Assembly (NCBI GenBank): GCA_963070105.1
Contig: OY718805.1
Coordinates: 2,316,001-2,380,000, forward strand
DNA from: Litomosoides sigmodontis
Lineage: Eukaryota > Nematoda > Chromadorea > Rhabditida > Onchocercidae
Reading direction: 5' to 3'
Length of the DNA stretch: 64,000 nt
Shown here: positions 40,240 through 52,634 of the stretch, in pieces
Layout of the letters: each line of letters starts with the position of its first letter
Position numbering within the stretch: the first letter of the stretch is position 1
Position numbers and translations under genes: made by a program
Notes under the pieces: generated by a model
The model's input: the letters and a program-made list of their open reading frames with translations, nothing else
Database searches by the model: none
What the model was told of the DNA's origin: nothing

Positions 40240-40494
40240 CAAGTGTGTTCCGCAGCGCAAGACAGTCTGAAATGTGATCCTTTAATTACCGTAGTCCAAA
40301 AATGTCTTCTTCCATTGATGAATCAATTATTCCATCAACAAAACTGTCCGAAAATCATTTATAGATTACTGAGAGAGAGAGAGAGAGAGGTAGGGAGAGG
40401 AAGAGAGATTACGTGTCACTGCAACTGCTGCGAAACAGCTGAGAATGAAAATCTGGTAGAGTTTCCCAGTTTATGCATTAATTATTCGTCATAA
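40240..40494 (+). CDS. Candidate cysteine-rich exon interrupted by a GA repeat (weak to moderate)
   Basis: An open frame with nine cysteines: CSAAQDSLKCDPLITVVQKC, then CPKIIYRLL, an Arg-Glu tract coded by (GA)n at 40370-40391, then CHCNCC and a final Cys before TAA. An acceptor-like TTCCGCAG lies at its start. The upstream in-frame stop means it would need a 5' exon, likely with a signal peptide if secreted. Wobble G+C (about 34%) matches the helicase gene. I do not recognise the fold. Confidence 0.33.
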   Translation, partial: QVCSAAQDSLKCDPLITVVQKCLLPLMNQLFHQQNCPKIIYRLLREREREVGRGREITCHCNCCETAENENLVEFPSLCINYSS

Positions 40495-40499
40495 TTTTT

Positions 40500-42740
40500 G
40501 CACACATCAAAGGCTTATAGTTTAATTGTCAAATTTCATTTCTACTACTAAATTTAACTTTTTTTGGTTTAAGAAATGAAACATTATAGATGTGTACCAA
40601 TTTTAGTAACTGTTAAACGTGGAGGAAGGAGGACCCGCCGCCATCCGTATCTCTTTCTGTTTATTTTCAAATTTTTCAACTTTAATTAACTATTAAATAA
40701 GAAAAAAATTTTCCTCGAAGTTTCCATTGTATAGTTGTTGCGAAATATCACTTTTTGCTGCATGCACATTTTCATCTGATGTGAAATTCGGCGGCATCTA
40801 AAAAGCTAAAAAGCATAGCTAAGAAACAATAAATAGATGATGCATAACCGAAACTTTCCCTATCATCTTACACCATGCCGCACTTCACTCATCAATCCAC
40901 TCAACACTTTCCTAATCCTCTCTGAAGGAATTCCAAACATTTGCAACTTTCTACAGCATCACTACTCTCCACGAAATTGTCACAGTGCACATTTTAGACA
41001 TTTATGAAATTATTTCACACTGATTTCACGCCTCATCTACACTTGAATCGAACATTTATCCTAGTTACACTCGTCCATAATCTATGAACCATCACGAACT
41101 TATCATTGTTTAGCTTCATTACAAGCTGCAAGCTACTCTTTCAACAACGAATTACAATCAGTTTAGAATATTATCAGTGATATGCTTTTTTTTTTTATTT
41201 TTTTCAATAATCCAAAATGGTGGAGCAGGTTGGAAAGCTATCGAACATCCTACCGGTCGGTGTGTTAGGAACAAACAGTTTTCCATAATGCTAAACATTT
41301 TCTAAACGTTTGCTAAAATTTTCCTTTCCAATCTTCTCTACAGCTACTTCGTTCAAAATTTCATCGCACTTCTGCACGGAAAAAAAAAATGAGGAAAATA
41401 GGGAAAGTAATGAGAAATGGGATATGAAAGACTACGTACGATTCTTCGTTCGATGATTATGATTAATGGGACGCTTACAATCATCACTCATCATTGTACC
41501 ATAGCAACAGATGCACTTAGCCATATGCTTCATGATAATTCAAGTGTCACTTTATATTCGCTTTCAAAAAACTAAACATCACTTTCCGGAAATATGCCGG
41601 GGACTCATCTACGCTTTTAGTGAAACTATTAACAAACACCTATTCAAACTTTTTTGATGAAAATAAGAAGAGCTGCATACTGCGGACTTGCTTTTACTGC
41701 AAATCCCAAATCTGAAGAATTCGAGCACTGTTCAAATTCGCCAAAACATAATCCCTCTTCTTCTTTTATTGTGACAAATCAGAAAACAACAGCGGTTAAT
41801 GTGCCGTAAAAGAAGATTAGAAAGTAACCTGATTGATACGGATTGAAAAAAAAAACGGGAATAAACTGGATAAACACAAAAGTTTTGCGGATAACAATGA
41901 AACAGTGAAGAGATTGACGATAAAGGTAATTTTCGAGGAATTTGATTTTTGGAAAAATCATACATATGTGCAATGAAAATGAATGATTGAGAAATCAAGT
42001 TGAGAGAAAAAAGAAGCAAAATGCAGCTAAAATATGAGAAACTTTCACGGCTTCAATTGTTACCGATTTCTACATTGGCCTATTTTCAAAATTGTTGCAG
42101 ATTGCCAAACTATTCATGATATGATAGACTCAATTATTCTTTGTTCCCTTCCCCGACCTATTTATGTATCTATTTATTCAAATCACCCAGATAAAAAAAG
42201 AAACCGTGAGCAATAGGCAAGAGTATCAGTAATATCCACAGAGTACCTACGATGCAAGAAAGCATTGCCATTTTTGCATAAACAAAATGGATCATCAAAA
42301 AAAATTTAACCCGGCAAAAATTTGACTATTAACAAAACCGTGTACAGCTTTCCCAACGTATATGCAAAAAATGCTTTCCCGCTTCCCTGCGTTCTTTAAA
42401 TTTATATTGGTTGATCTCTAAATGACTAACAGGTATCTATAATAATTGCTTAGTGATAAGTAGATCGTAACTGTGTAAAATAACGAACTAGCCAGAAGAA
42501 CCCCAGAAAACACGACAATGATAAACGTCCTTTGAATCCAATGAAACAATGAAAACAAGATGAAATACGAAGCAAGATCTTATATTGAAACGACAATGCA
42601 TAAGGAATGTTGTTTCGTTAATGGATGCAATAAAATTAAGCGTTAAAAACCGAAAAATCCTGCGAGCTAAAATTTGCATCTTCACAATAACTTCGCAAGA
42701 AGCTATTCGTGTCACAGAATGTGACCGTGAAATATGACAT
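40500..42740. other. Non-coding stretch downstream of the helicase gene
   Basis: AT-rich, without a supported exon. Short open frames (such as the one starting at 41218 with MVEQVGKLSNILPVGVLG) have no splice partners. Confidence 0.4.
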
Positions 42741-42756
42741 ATGCCAAAAACAAACT

Positions 42757-42762
42757 TTATTT
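42757..42762 (-). terminator. Candidate poly(A) signal AATAAA of the DDX19 gene
   Basis: AATAAA on the minus strand about 250 nt beyond the helicase stop codon. No nearer canonical hexamer was noticed, but variant signals cannot be excluded in such AT-rich DNA. Confidence 0.4.
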
Positions 42763-42943
42763 AAAATTGTCAGAGTCTTGTCCGACAAAAACCACAAAAT
42801 TTCGCAACTTTTTGCTCATCAAATTGCGAAAAATAGAACAAAAATTTCCTGATGTTACTACGCGTTTGAAGCTTCTCTTCGTTTGTTAATCTTAAAAACA
42901 ATAAAACTCGTAAACCAAAACAGATCGTAAGATTAAATACAGA

Positions 42944-42965
42944 ATATTATCATGCATGATAATAT
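42944..42965. repeat. Perfect 22-bp palindrome in the DDX19 3' UTR
   Basis: ATATTATCATG followed by its exact reverse complement, about 45 nt downstream of the helicase stop codon. It would fold into an 8-9 bp stem with a tiny loop in the transcript. Confidence 0.85.
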
Positions 42966-43009
42966 GGCACTTAAAATTGCACTGCAGTAACTTCCCAAAA
43001 ATTCACCAC

Positions 43010-46000
43010 TCAAAATTTATCCTTCTCGATTGCTTCTAACTGGTCCATATCGCTTGCATCTAAGGGCTCAATGGTTACGCCTGTAATAGATTTATACGAA
43101 AATAATCATCACTCAAATCATTCATCGCTTATAAAAGTTGTCTGGAATGCCTCAGAGTGCAAGATTGTATGAAAATAATCCATTGGTTTTATATTCCAAA
43201 ATGTTTTGCTGTTCTAAACTGATCAGCACAATAGATGGACATAAATATAATTAATCATAAATTGAGCATGAGACTGACTGTAAACAGTTCTTTATATCCC
43301 AGTCTTTTGGTGCCAATAAACTGAATTGTTGATTTGGTATATTAATTGCAATCAAAATATTAAAGTAGTGGCAGAAAAATGAAGAAAATGAGCTACCAAA
43401 GTAGTCGCCAATTCGTTGAACAATACTCAGTGAGAAATCATCAGAAACCAAATTGATTGCTATCCCAGCTTTACCAAACCTTCCTGTCCTGCCAATTCGA
43501 TGAATATAAGTTTCGTAGTCCGGTTGTGGGTTATCCGAATAAGTCACTGGTGGATCGTAATTTATAACCACTGATACTTGAGAAACATCAATACCTGAAA
43601 GACGGCAAAATCAGCAACCATTTCAGTAAAATCACTTCACATTACCTAATTTAGTTGGCACTAAATGGTTCAAGCATTAACTGAAGAAATCATTAATGGT
43701 TTGCCCTCCTAACAGCAGATATCCTTGAGCACCACGAAGCCATTATAGCAAGTGTAAAATGAAGCATTTTCTTCGTTTATTGAAAAGCAAGCTATTGAAA
43801 AATAACAGGGCTCTTCCACTCTCACCACTTGACATCGATATTTAATAAAATTTGGTATGCATTGAAATAGTTAATAGTATTTAAGTATTTCCTCCAATTC
43901 CAAATGCAAGCTTAAACAGACTATAAATAATATAAATATGCAGAAATGAAGAAAACACCTCGCGCACAAACATTTGTTGTGATAAGCACTTTAAAAACAC
44001 TGTCTTTAAACTGCTCAATAGTTCTAGCTCGATCCTCAATTGTCATTTCACCATGCAGTACAGTAACATCATGACCTCGCCGTACCATCCGTTCAGCCAA
44101 CCACTCAGCCGATTTCCTTGTCTGCAAAATTTTAGATTTCTAGTTCAGTAAATATGGATCACTACTATTTAATTTGTATTAAATAACATCCTTTTAAGCA
44201 TAGTTATCTAATTTATGGTACTATTTTCCAATACCTTTCTTTCCATTCCTCTCTTTCTCCCACCTCCATTCCTCAGCTTTCAGACATGTATTAGTCTATC
44301 CTCCTTTTTCGTGAATTCAAAGAATAGTTATTTCTGAGATAAAATACAGATTAAAAGAATTCAAACTGGTGCACAGTTTCAAATAACTTACATAACAAAA
44401 AATAATAGCTGAAGCAATCGTTAAACCTCCGTATAAATTTATCACGGCTTCATATTTTTCTTCCCTGTTAGCACATTTTACATAATACTGCTTGATATTT
44501 TTCAACGTTTGCTCGTCTCTTCGTAAGCTGAAAGAGGTCAGAATAATTCTTTTACGTACTCTTTCATAAAAAAAAAGAAAAATAATTCTCTTCTTTTTCC
44601 ACAAAAAGCGGAGAACCTGATAAAGAAACATGTCCTTGTTGAAGTGATTTTCATATGATTTTGGAAATGACTACGCACAAAAAGGTTATTCAACTAGAAA
44701 TTATTCTAATTATTCAACTAAATAAGCTGAACTAATTATTGTCATTTTTAAAATTTATAAATCACTTCAGTAATGCCCTACGGTTTTCGAATTATTTCTC
44801 TAAATTATTATTCGGAAATATTACAAAGTTAATGATTACACTTCATGGCATTTGATTATAATTTTTTTACTGAAATCTAAACGGCTCCCAAATTGCCAAA
44901 TGAAGCTGACGTGTAATCGGGCACAAAGCGAACAGAATTAATGAGTTATTGTGTGTATAACAGGACTATTTTGAGCTCATAACTGATAGCCTTATAAGAA
45001 ATAATATGCATTACTGCAACGTACTTTTCCAACTACCTTTGCAATATTTCATAAAAATTTTCATCCATTCATCAAAAATACCACGGGAACACTGTACACT
45101 CCATTTTATTTCATTAACACTATGATGTGCGAGAAATATGACACCACTAAATAGACCAAGGCTACTTTTCTGAACAGATGTTACCATAAACACCTGAGCT
45201 CTCCCTGCCCCTCAAATAAACATGGTTAACGGTCAGCGACCAGATGAATAGCATTTTCCTTGCAATCACCAATTGTGATTTGAACTTTTCGTTTATTACT
45301 TGCTTTGAAAAAGCTATTTTGGATAGAAGTAACCGGTTATTAAATAGTTGAGTGCTCAATTTATTTGTAAATCCCATTATAGCATGCACCAGTACCAACA
45401 GAAATTTCAATTTCACTTTAAGAAACATAAATGAAAGTCACTAGAAAACCATCTTAAGAGCTTAGACTCTTAAGCTATTTCAACCTCAGAGGCAATAAAA
45501 GTGAATTATAGCTTATCAGTACAACAGGCTACAGTCCATTCCGATTGTGCAAGAAGAATGGTATCAAAAGAGATAATTTAAAGTGAGGTCAATCAAGCTT
45601 TTAAGGCTAGCAAACGGAAGAAACTTGAAGATTTTTCGACTATTTTCGACTAACGTTCACGATTCGAAATTACTACTACACTTAGTTTTTTTCACAGCCA
45701 CTTCTTTCTAATAAGGCAATTCGAGAAATATCACCTTTTAACACTATAACTTGCCCAACTACAAAACTGGAAAACTATTACGCAATTCGCGTAATACTGT
45801 TAACAATAAGACAATATTATCCTTTCTCGCTTTATCTTTCATCCACTTTCCGTAAAATTAAGCTCTCTATCTATTTCGCTCGTTGCAGTAATTATTTGTT
45901 GAAAGCAGAGTAGGTTGCTCTTTATAGAAAAGGAAGATAATGAATAAAAGGAAAAAATCTAGTAAAAATAGAAACCAAAATACACACAAAATTCCAGATC

Positions 46001-49000
46001 AAATTATGCAGCTGTGAAAAGCTAATATTCAATATATGCATATACTTTTACACAAAATTTTTTTCCTAGAATTTTTTCCCTCGATGCTTCTAACTTCTCT
46101 TACTTTCGTTGCAAATTTTTATGAAAATTAAACACTAAAACATTACGTGATATTGACAGCATCCTTGATAATAGAATCTGCAAACGATCGAACAGTTTCA
46201 TCATATGTAGCACTGAATAGCAGACTTTGATATTTCGCTCCTGATCGTTCCAGTTCACTGAAAAAAGCTTGAAAGTGTATACAAATCAAGCTATCAAGAA
46301 AACAGACATTTTTTCAACAAACAAAAAAACCAGCTTGAAATTGGCATTTAAAATAAGTTGTACCAAATTTGAAATTAAAATCATCTGGGTTTTCAGCATA
46401 ATGGCCACAATTCGATCTGATGTCCAAGATAAATTACCCTAACTAACATCATAAGGTTTTCTATCTAAACAGAAATTTACTTGTATTTTAGCTATAGCTA
46501 TTCAAATGCATTCTATCTTTCAGAAGCTCAAATTTCCAAAAAATGAACAAACATACGTACTTATGCAGCCGGATACTTTGATCTTGATGCCCTTGCTGTG
46601 AGATCATAACATCGGCCTCATCTAACACTAAGCAAATTACTTTAGATGGGTCGATTACTTTGAGCTTTGTCACCCAATCCAACATTTTACCTGGTGTGCC
46701 AATTATTATCTGCTCTTCGATTTTTTCGCCACGTGACACTGAAAGAACAACGAAATAAAATTTCCGCCTGTAAATTCCCATTCTTAAGAACCAGCACATA
46801 TCAAGTCGTCTTACCGATATCTTTACTGTAAAAAATATTAAAAGACAACCAACCAAACGGCATCAAAAACTAAAGTCTAAACACTCAGCTTTTCATACTC
46901 ATTTTCTAAAAACTGTTCAAAAACATAAAATTAATCGTCCAATTTTCGCCATACTCACTGCCACTCTTCCAACATTTTTTCAATTACTAAAAACGACGTA
47001 AATGAAAACATTTTTTCTGACTACAGATAAATGGTAGGACAGAAAAAGAAAATGGCAAAATTTTATTATGTACTCAAACCGCTAAAATGGAAATAGTATC
47101 CTTTCGTCATTTAACAAAAAAAAAAGCATTTACAAAGGTGAACTTACTTGGCTGACCCTTAACTGCGTAGCGAATTTTGATTTCAGGCAAAAACTCGCCC
47201 ATTTTCTCGACCACTTGGCCAATTTGCATAGCCAGCTCATAAGTAGGTGCAAGACACAAGCACTGAGGCCATTTGTTTGATGAAACTACACGTGACAGCA
47301 TTGTAAGGACAAAAGTAGCTGTTTTACCTGTGCCACTTTGCGCTTGTGCAATCAAATTCATCGGTCTTGCAAAAATTAAGGTTTTAGATAGTTAAAAAGA
47401 TAAAAAGCTGAGTGATTATTGAAACTCTCATACTCAATATTTATATCCTTCAGCTCATAGGCCAAGATAATTTCAAATACATAAACATAAAAATATGAGC
47501 AGTAATGAGTGCACATACGGTTCAATCAGGAGTAAAGGCAATGCTGCTTCTTGAATTTTTGACGGCATATAGAAACTCATTTTATCCAAAGCCTTTAGAA
47601 GCTGGTCCTTTCTGCAAATGTTGCAATATTAATAAATTTTTTGATGTGATATTTCCGAACGCATTCACTATTAATAGCGTTGAATGCTTTGAATCGGTGA
47701 AACATGTAAGACTTTAAATACAATTCTATATTTAAGTGATCATATTCGCAGAACTATTTGCCCATCCCTCTTGCTTTCGAACAAAAACTCACAGGCGTAA
47801 ACTCTGGAATGAAGCCACGGAATACAACGGTGAATTCGGATCATTACGAGCTTGTGAAATTTCTAAACTACCATTTTGCAGATTTTCCAGCTTTTTATGT
47901 AATATTTTGTTTAACAACGATATTTCTTCGTTCGGCATTGCTGAAAACTAATTGTAATTGTTTACAAACTTGACTACTACTTGATTATAGTCATGGTTTT
48001 ATCAACGCTAATGAAATGAATAATTATTAGTTTTTAATTGTCACTGAAGCCGACAGATGGTCTCCTGATCACCACTGATGGTCATTCAACTTTACATACG
48101 CACTTTCGAGCTCAATTAAGCTCACTTAAATCTATCAAACCAAATTTTTATGCATTCCATTTTGTTACATGTTGAAAGACCGCAACAATTTCTTTTGACG
48201 AATATTTACTAACTCACGCTTTTCATATTCATCTTTCGGGAAAGATCCATCCATACTACGTTGGGAGATTTCCCGACCAACAATCGCAGCTGCTTTGTGC
48301 TAAATCTTCGATAAATCAAAGCTATGAGTTTTAGAAATCATAAAAGTACCTAGGAGAATCAAAAAGGACAGTAAATGATAGTGACCAAAAGCACTGAATC
48401 ACTCTTTGAATTTGACCAAAACATTTCGTTAGAAAAAAGCTTCGTTACAGAAAGAAATGCGGTACCTGTGATGGTGAAGCGCAAGAAGGTGGTATAATAC
48501 CAGTTGCTTAAAAAATTTCTGTTTACATTTCAAAATCTGATCATAAAATAATACAAAAAAGCTTCAAAACCATAAAACAAGAACAGGTTATGAATAATTG
48601 TGGCTCAAGGTGAGAGATATCAATGTCATTTGTCGTCTGCTCAAAAAAATGATGCAAATTTATTCTTACTTCTACTTTGCTCATCGATGCAAAGACCTCG
48701 TCCATATAGCGGCCGACCATTTGCTGAAGGCATGAAACCACCAAGTTTTGGGGTTGTGTTACCTCTTGGACCTGCATAACCTGTAATAAATGGTTAAGAA
48801 CGAAAAATATAAAGTATATGATGATGGCACTGATATAACTCTATAATACTCAGTAACGCATCTTTTGCAATTTTTCAAAATTTGTTATGAACTTATGAAG
48901 TTGTCAAACTACTGGAATTCTGATTGCGCATATTTTTTAAAGTAATATTAAAACTGACCACTAGTGCAATGAAACGACATGAAGTTAAATGTCATGAATA

Positions 49001-51992
49001 AACTAAATATCAAGAAAATCGAAACGGCTTTTCGATAGGAAATGCCATAATATTTTGCTATGTAGTGCTAATTTTAATGATGAAAAATACTTGTTGTTAT
49101 TTGCATAGGTACAAATAGAGATGAACGGCAAGCAGCCTGTTTCCAAAAACTTTTCTCACGTTCCTCCAGGGATAATTCGTGCGCTCCTAAAAAATTGGTG
49201 GTGAATTATTCCATTCAATTTAATTTAAATAGAAAAAAAGAAGAGACCTCAATTAAAACCAAATAAATGATGAAAAATATTGTTTTTCTTGGATCCTCAC
49301 TTCATTCAGAGGCTAAAGAATGAATTTACTAGCCTTTTATCAATTACTACGGATACACAGACCAATATTTTTTCATTATTCTAAAACTTAAAAAACAAAA
49401 TTATCTCGGTATCTCGAAATGCGAAATCAAATTTTAAGTATACTGTTTTAGTTCTAGAATAACAAGTATTGCAGATGATATGATATGATATGAATATGAA
49501 TTACGATAAATTGCTAGCATCAAGAAATAAGTACACCTTACTTACACCAACATTATAATCTGTCCATTACGTTAGTAATTCATTTTATACGTAAAAATCA
49601 CACAAAAGTTCGAAGGCAATCAAAAAGTTATTAACCTGACGACTCTCCAACCTGGAAAGGCTGCTGCATTCGAACGTTTCCGGCATCATTGCTGAAGCTT
49701 TCCTTCCTTGGAGACTGTGGGAATGCTGAGTAGCTACTTTCCGCTTCCAAATTTTGCTTAGACTCTGAATCTCCTTTCTCTTCTGGCCTATTTGTTCTGT
49801 TGATCCACTGTTCAATATTACCACTACAGTGTGGCGGGACAGAAGCATCTGCCAAATCAACAGCATTAGCTGGTGAATCGAATTTAACTAAACTGCTTGA
49901 GTGATTCGAATTTTCTGTAAGCAGATCTTGTCTGGAAATACCGTCGTTAGCATCCGATCTTGTGGGATTGCCTTGAAATTCAAAACTTCCTCCACCACCG
50001 GATAGATCAGCTGGTTTAGTTGATCGAATTCCATCACAAAACGTTCTTCCAAATCCCCGCTGAGCTAAACATTAAAACACGAGTGTCAGGTACTAGACTG
50101 CAGGCGCTTCATAGAAAATATACAGTTTGAGTTGACTATAAATGCATTTAAAATTTTAAATTAAATCTCGGTTGATATGCAACAGGAAGCAAAGTCTCAA
50201 CCAAGCTTTAAAAATCTTAAATATAACCTAGAAAAACGCATAGTTTTAATTTTAAAGTATTTATGTGAAAGCTGAGTAACATCGGTTCAATTTGAGTACC
50301 ATAAAATGAAGACTGCTACCTAATTACTAGCTATGTGACCTAATCCATGAAAATGCTTTTCGCCCAACTGCTTACACTCATATTTCGTACGAGAAGAAAT
50401 AGACCTACTTCCAAATGAATTCTTTGAAGTAGGATTAAACTGCAGTCCCCTATTACCGTTATTGTAAATGCCATCAACGACTTTTTCATGCGCGCAGCTC
50501 TCATGATGTGGACCATCTAACAATTCCAAATTATTGGTAAATGTATTTTCACCGGACGGTTTTGGTGCTGCAAAACACTCAATCCTTAGTACACAACCGA
50601 ATCAGTTATTCGTGGATTTTAAAACATAGCAAGAAAATTGGATGGACGGTCAATTTAATTTTGGTGGTACTCAAAACTATAATTATTAGTGATAGAATCC
50701 AGTGTATGAAGTCATTTAACACCAAATTTCAGTAATCTATAGTAAATTTTTTGCAATCTGCTTATCCAAGTGACACTCTTCTTGAAAAATAACAGTCACC
50801 AAAGATGTCAGCAACAAGTTTATGCATGTTTAGATTTGACTATATAGGATAATACAAAAAAAGTAGTAACAAAACTTAACAAAACCAATACGAAAAGAAG
50901 GACCAATAAAGAAAACAACCCACGGAAAGAGTATGAAAACGAAGCCAAGGAAAAGGAGGGAAGGAAAAGGCAGTAAATATTTGCATCACCTTAATTGAAG
51001 TTAATAATTGATTTTTCAATCAAACAAATATTAGTATGGACAGATGTAGAAAGAACTGATTTTAAACCGTAGATGGCAACCAATTATTTGTGGATTAATA
51101 CACTAAAAGGAAACCCTTAGTACCTAAGTATCTAAGTATCAGAATTTCATTTCCCCAATATAGTAGTGACTTTACTTTACGGCTCAAAACCATTTATATA
51201 ATTTTGCTTCAAAAAATTCCTCGTTTACCAATTACCGCAGACTCCTAAACCACACAAAAAAGTTTTACAATGCTCCACAGGAAGAGTAAGTTATGGAACA
51301 AGGATTAGTAAATTATAAAGTACTTATGCTATCTCTCCGCAAACATATAACGAATTATACCTGAAAATCCGTCAAACGGTTGTTGCTCATTGTTGTTGTC
51401 TCCACTGCTTACTGATTTGTCATCCAATGACAAGGTTTTGGTCTAAAATATGCAATAAGCTAAATTTTGTCCCACTGTCACATATATATGTTTATTACAT
51501 ATGTTTTTAGATAATTTGTATAGTTAGATATTCTAACTCTCACAGCTAAAGTTAAAACTAAACTTCAATCTCATGCTAAAAAACATTATAAATGCCCTTT
51601 TTTCCTCACATTCATACAAATTTCTCGAATACAGTGGCCATACTAATATGTTAAATACACATCTAGGTATATATTAATCTTTATATTAAATTCATCAACA
51701 CAAGACATTTCCAGTAACGTTATTGAAAACTTTAAAAAATTGATGGATCATGGAAATAAAGATTTTTCAACAAATTATTTTTCGGACTTATTTATCACAT
51801 TAATTTTTCCTAAACTAAGAATTTCCCGATTTTTCGATAAAAACCACTTGTCATTGTAAATTACCCTTTCCTAAAAACAATACGAATTTGAGTAAAGATG
51901 GAAGTTCAAACTTTATCAAGGATATTTTGACGATTCCTCAGATGACTGTCTGACGAAAACTCCCACGGATCCGAACTGTCTGCTCCCTCCAT
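43010..51992 (-). CDS. ddx-19: DEAD-box ATP-dependent RNA helicase, DDX19/Dbp5 family, with long N-terminal extension
   Basis: Exons in transcript order: 51912-51992, 51361-51442, 50376-50567, 49636-50064, 49160-49186, 48670-48780, 48218-48289, 47793-47940, 47519-47611, 47148-47365, 46561-46738, 46147-46257, 44392-44527, 43959-44121, 43397-43594 and 43010-43080. All introns are GT-AG, phases agree, and the total is 2310 nt (769 residues). The start is the first ATG after a TTGCAG acceptor, with in-frame TAA immediately upstream. The helicase core begins near residue 335 ([20 protein letters not shown]). Motifs: Q (PSKIQ, 397-401), I (AQSGTGKT, 420-427), Ib (GTPGK, 498-502), DEAD (524-527), SAT (559-561), V ([10 protein letters not shown]), VI (HRIGRTGR, 712-719). 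GHQDQSIR and the C-terminal [14 protein letters not shown] are DDX19-specific. The family remodels mRNPs at the cytoplasmic face of nuclear pores with Gle1/IP6 and acts in translation termination. The ~330-residue N-terminal part is G/S/N/Q-rich ([17 protein letters not shown]) and is much longer than in human DDX19 (479 aa total). Exons 5-7 are the least certain part. Confidence 0.93.
44528..46146 (-). other. Longest intron of the DDX19 gene (1.6 kb) with two overlapping open frames
   Basis: The intron separates the SAT-motif exon from the exon beginning [15 protein letters not shown]. On the same strand, 45162-45428 opens with an ATG and a signal-like start ([20 protein letters not shown]), 88 codons. 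A second frame, 45011-45193, overlaps it and contains [15 protein letters not shown] and [16 protein letters not shown] recognise neither. They could be a nested gene, a frameshifted relic of a mobile element, or chance. Confidence 0.3.
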
Positions 51993-51998
51993 TTACCT
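51993..51998 (-). promoter_or_regulatory. Splice or trans-splice acceptor 4 nt upstream of the DDX19 start codon
   Basis: The minus strand reads CTTCATTGCAG, then GTAA, then ATG. The AG is at 51998-51997, and the TAA directly before the ATG is in frame, so translation cannot enter from upstream. An acceptor this close to the start is typical of spliced-leader addition in nematodes, though a 5' UTR intron would look the same. Confidence 0.6.
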
Positions 51999-52338
51999 GC
52001 AATGAAGTTAAGTTATAAACTTTGGTATATTATGAATTTTATACAGACAAAATAACTACCCTATCCTTCACAGAATGATTGGAATAGTATCCAATACTAG
52101 AAATATTTCACACATACTAACACGAACTGCAGGATCATTCGAATTTTCGGAGAAGTGCATAAAAGTAAAAATTTTTGTTTAACCTATAAGTAGTAGTAAC
52201 GAAACACAGTTTAGCATAGACAGAAAATATATGGTAATTTTGAAACACAATTTTTTTGAAAAACAGCACTGAATTTTATTGAGTGTATTAAAATAAAATT
52301 AAAACGAAACAAAACAAAATTTTGCAGAGTGGAGCAAA

Positions 52339-52634
52339 ATGGATATGGCTGATACCTTCTCAATTATTGATAAATACAACAGAGAACGCGAATCACTCCA
52401 AAAAAAAAAAAGAAATGGATGAGAAGGATTGAAACACCTCGGCTGCTCAAGGAAACATCCTGATTCTCCAGGTAGTAATCACAAAATTTATTCCCACCAC
52501 AGACAAACTTTATGCACAAGACATCCATCTACTATTACAGCATAAAAGACATCGTTGAAGGTGTTCCTCAAAATGCTGATGTAATTTCGAATTGTTTAGA
52601 CTCAGCAAAGTTGCGGAGGAATTCGCAGAGATAA
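52339..52634 (+). pseudogene. Divergent plus-strand candidate gene or relic, frame broken at an A12 run (weak)
   Basis: An acceptor-like AATTTTGCAG lies just before an ATG opening MDMADTFSIIDKYNRERESL. The frame then meets 12 A (52399-52410) and stops at 52422. Past it, another frame reads NTSAAQGNILILQ (52433-52471) up to a CAG/GTAGTA donor-like site. A TTCCCACCACAG acceptor then leads in phase into 44 codons (52503-52634) containing SIKDIVEGVPQNADV and ending SAKLRRNSQR. The implied 31-nt intron is unusually short, and a TGA separates the first two blocks. It could be a small gene with sequence errors in the A run, a pseudogene, or chance. No family is recognised. Confidence 0.25.

Noticed and set aside
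44528..46146. Possible missing helicase exon in the longest intron
   Set aside because: The flanking exons join in phase (AC + C gives Thr) and the resulting ...[14 protein letters not shown]... aligns with DDX19 without a gap, so no exon is missing.
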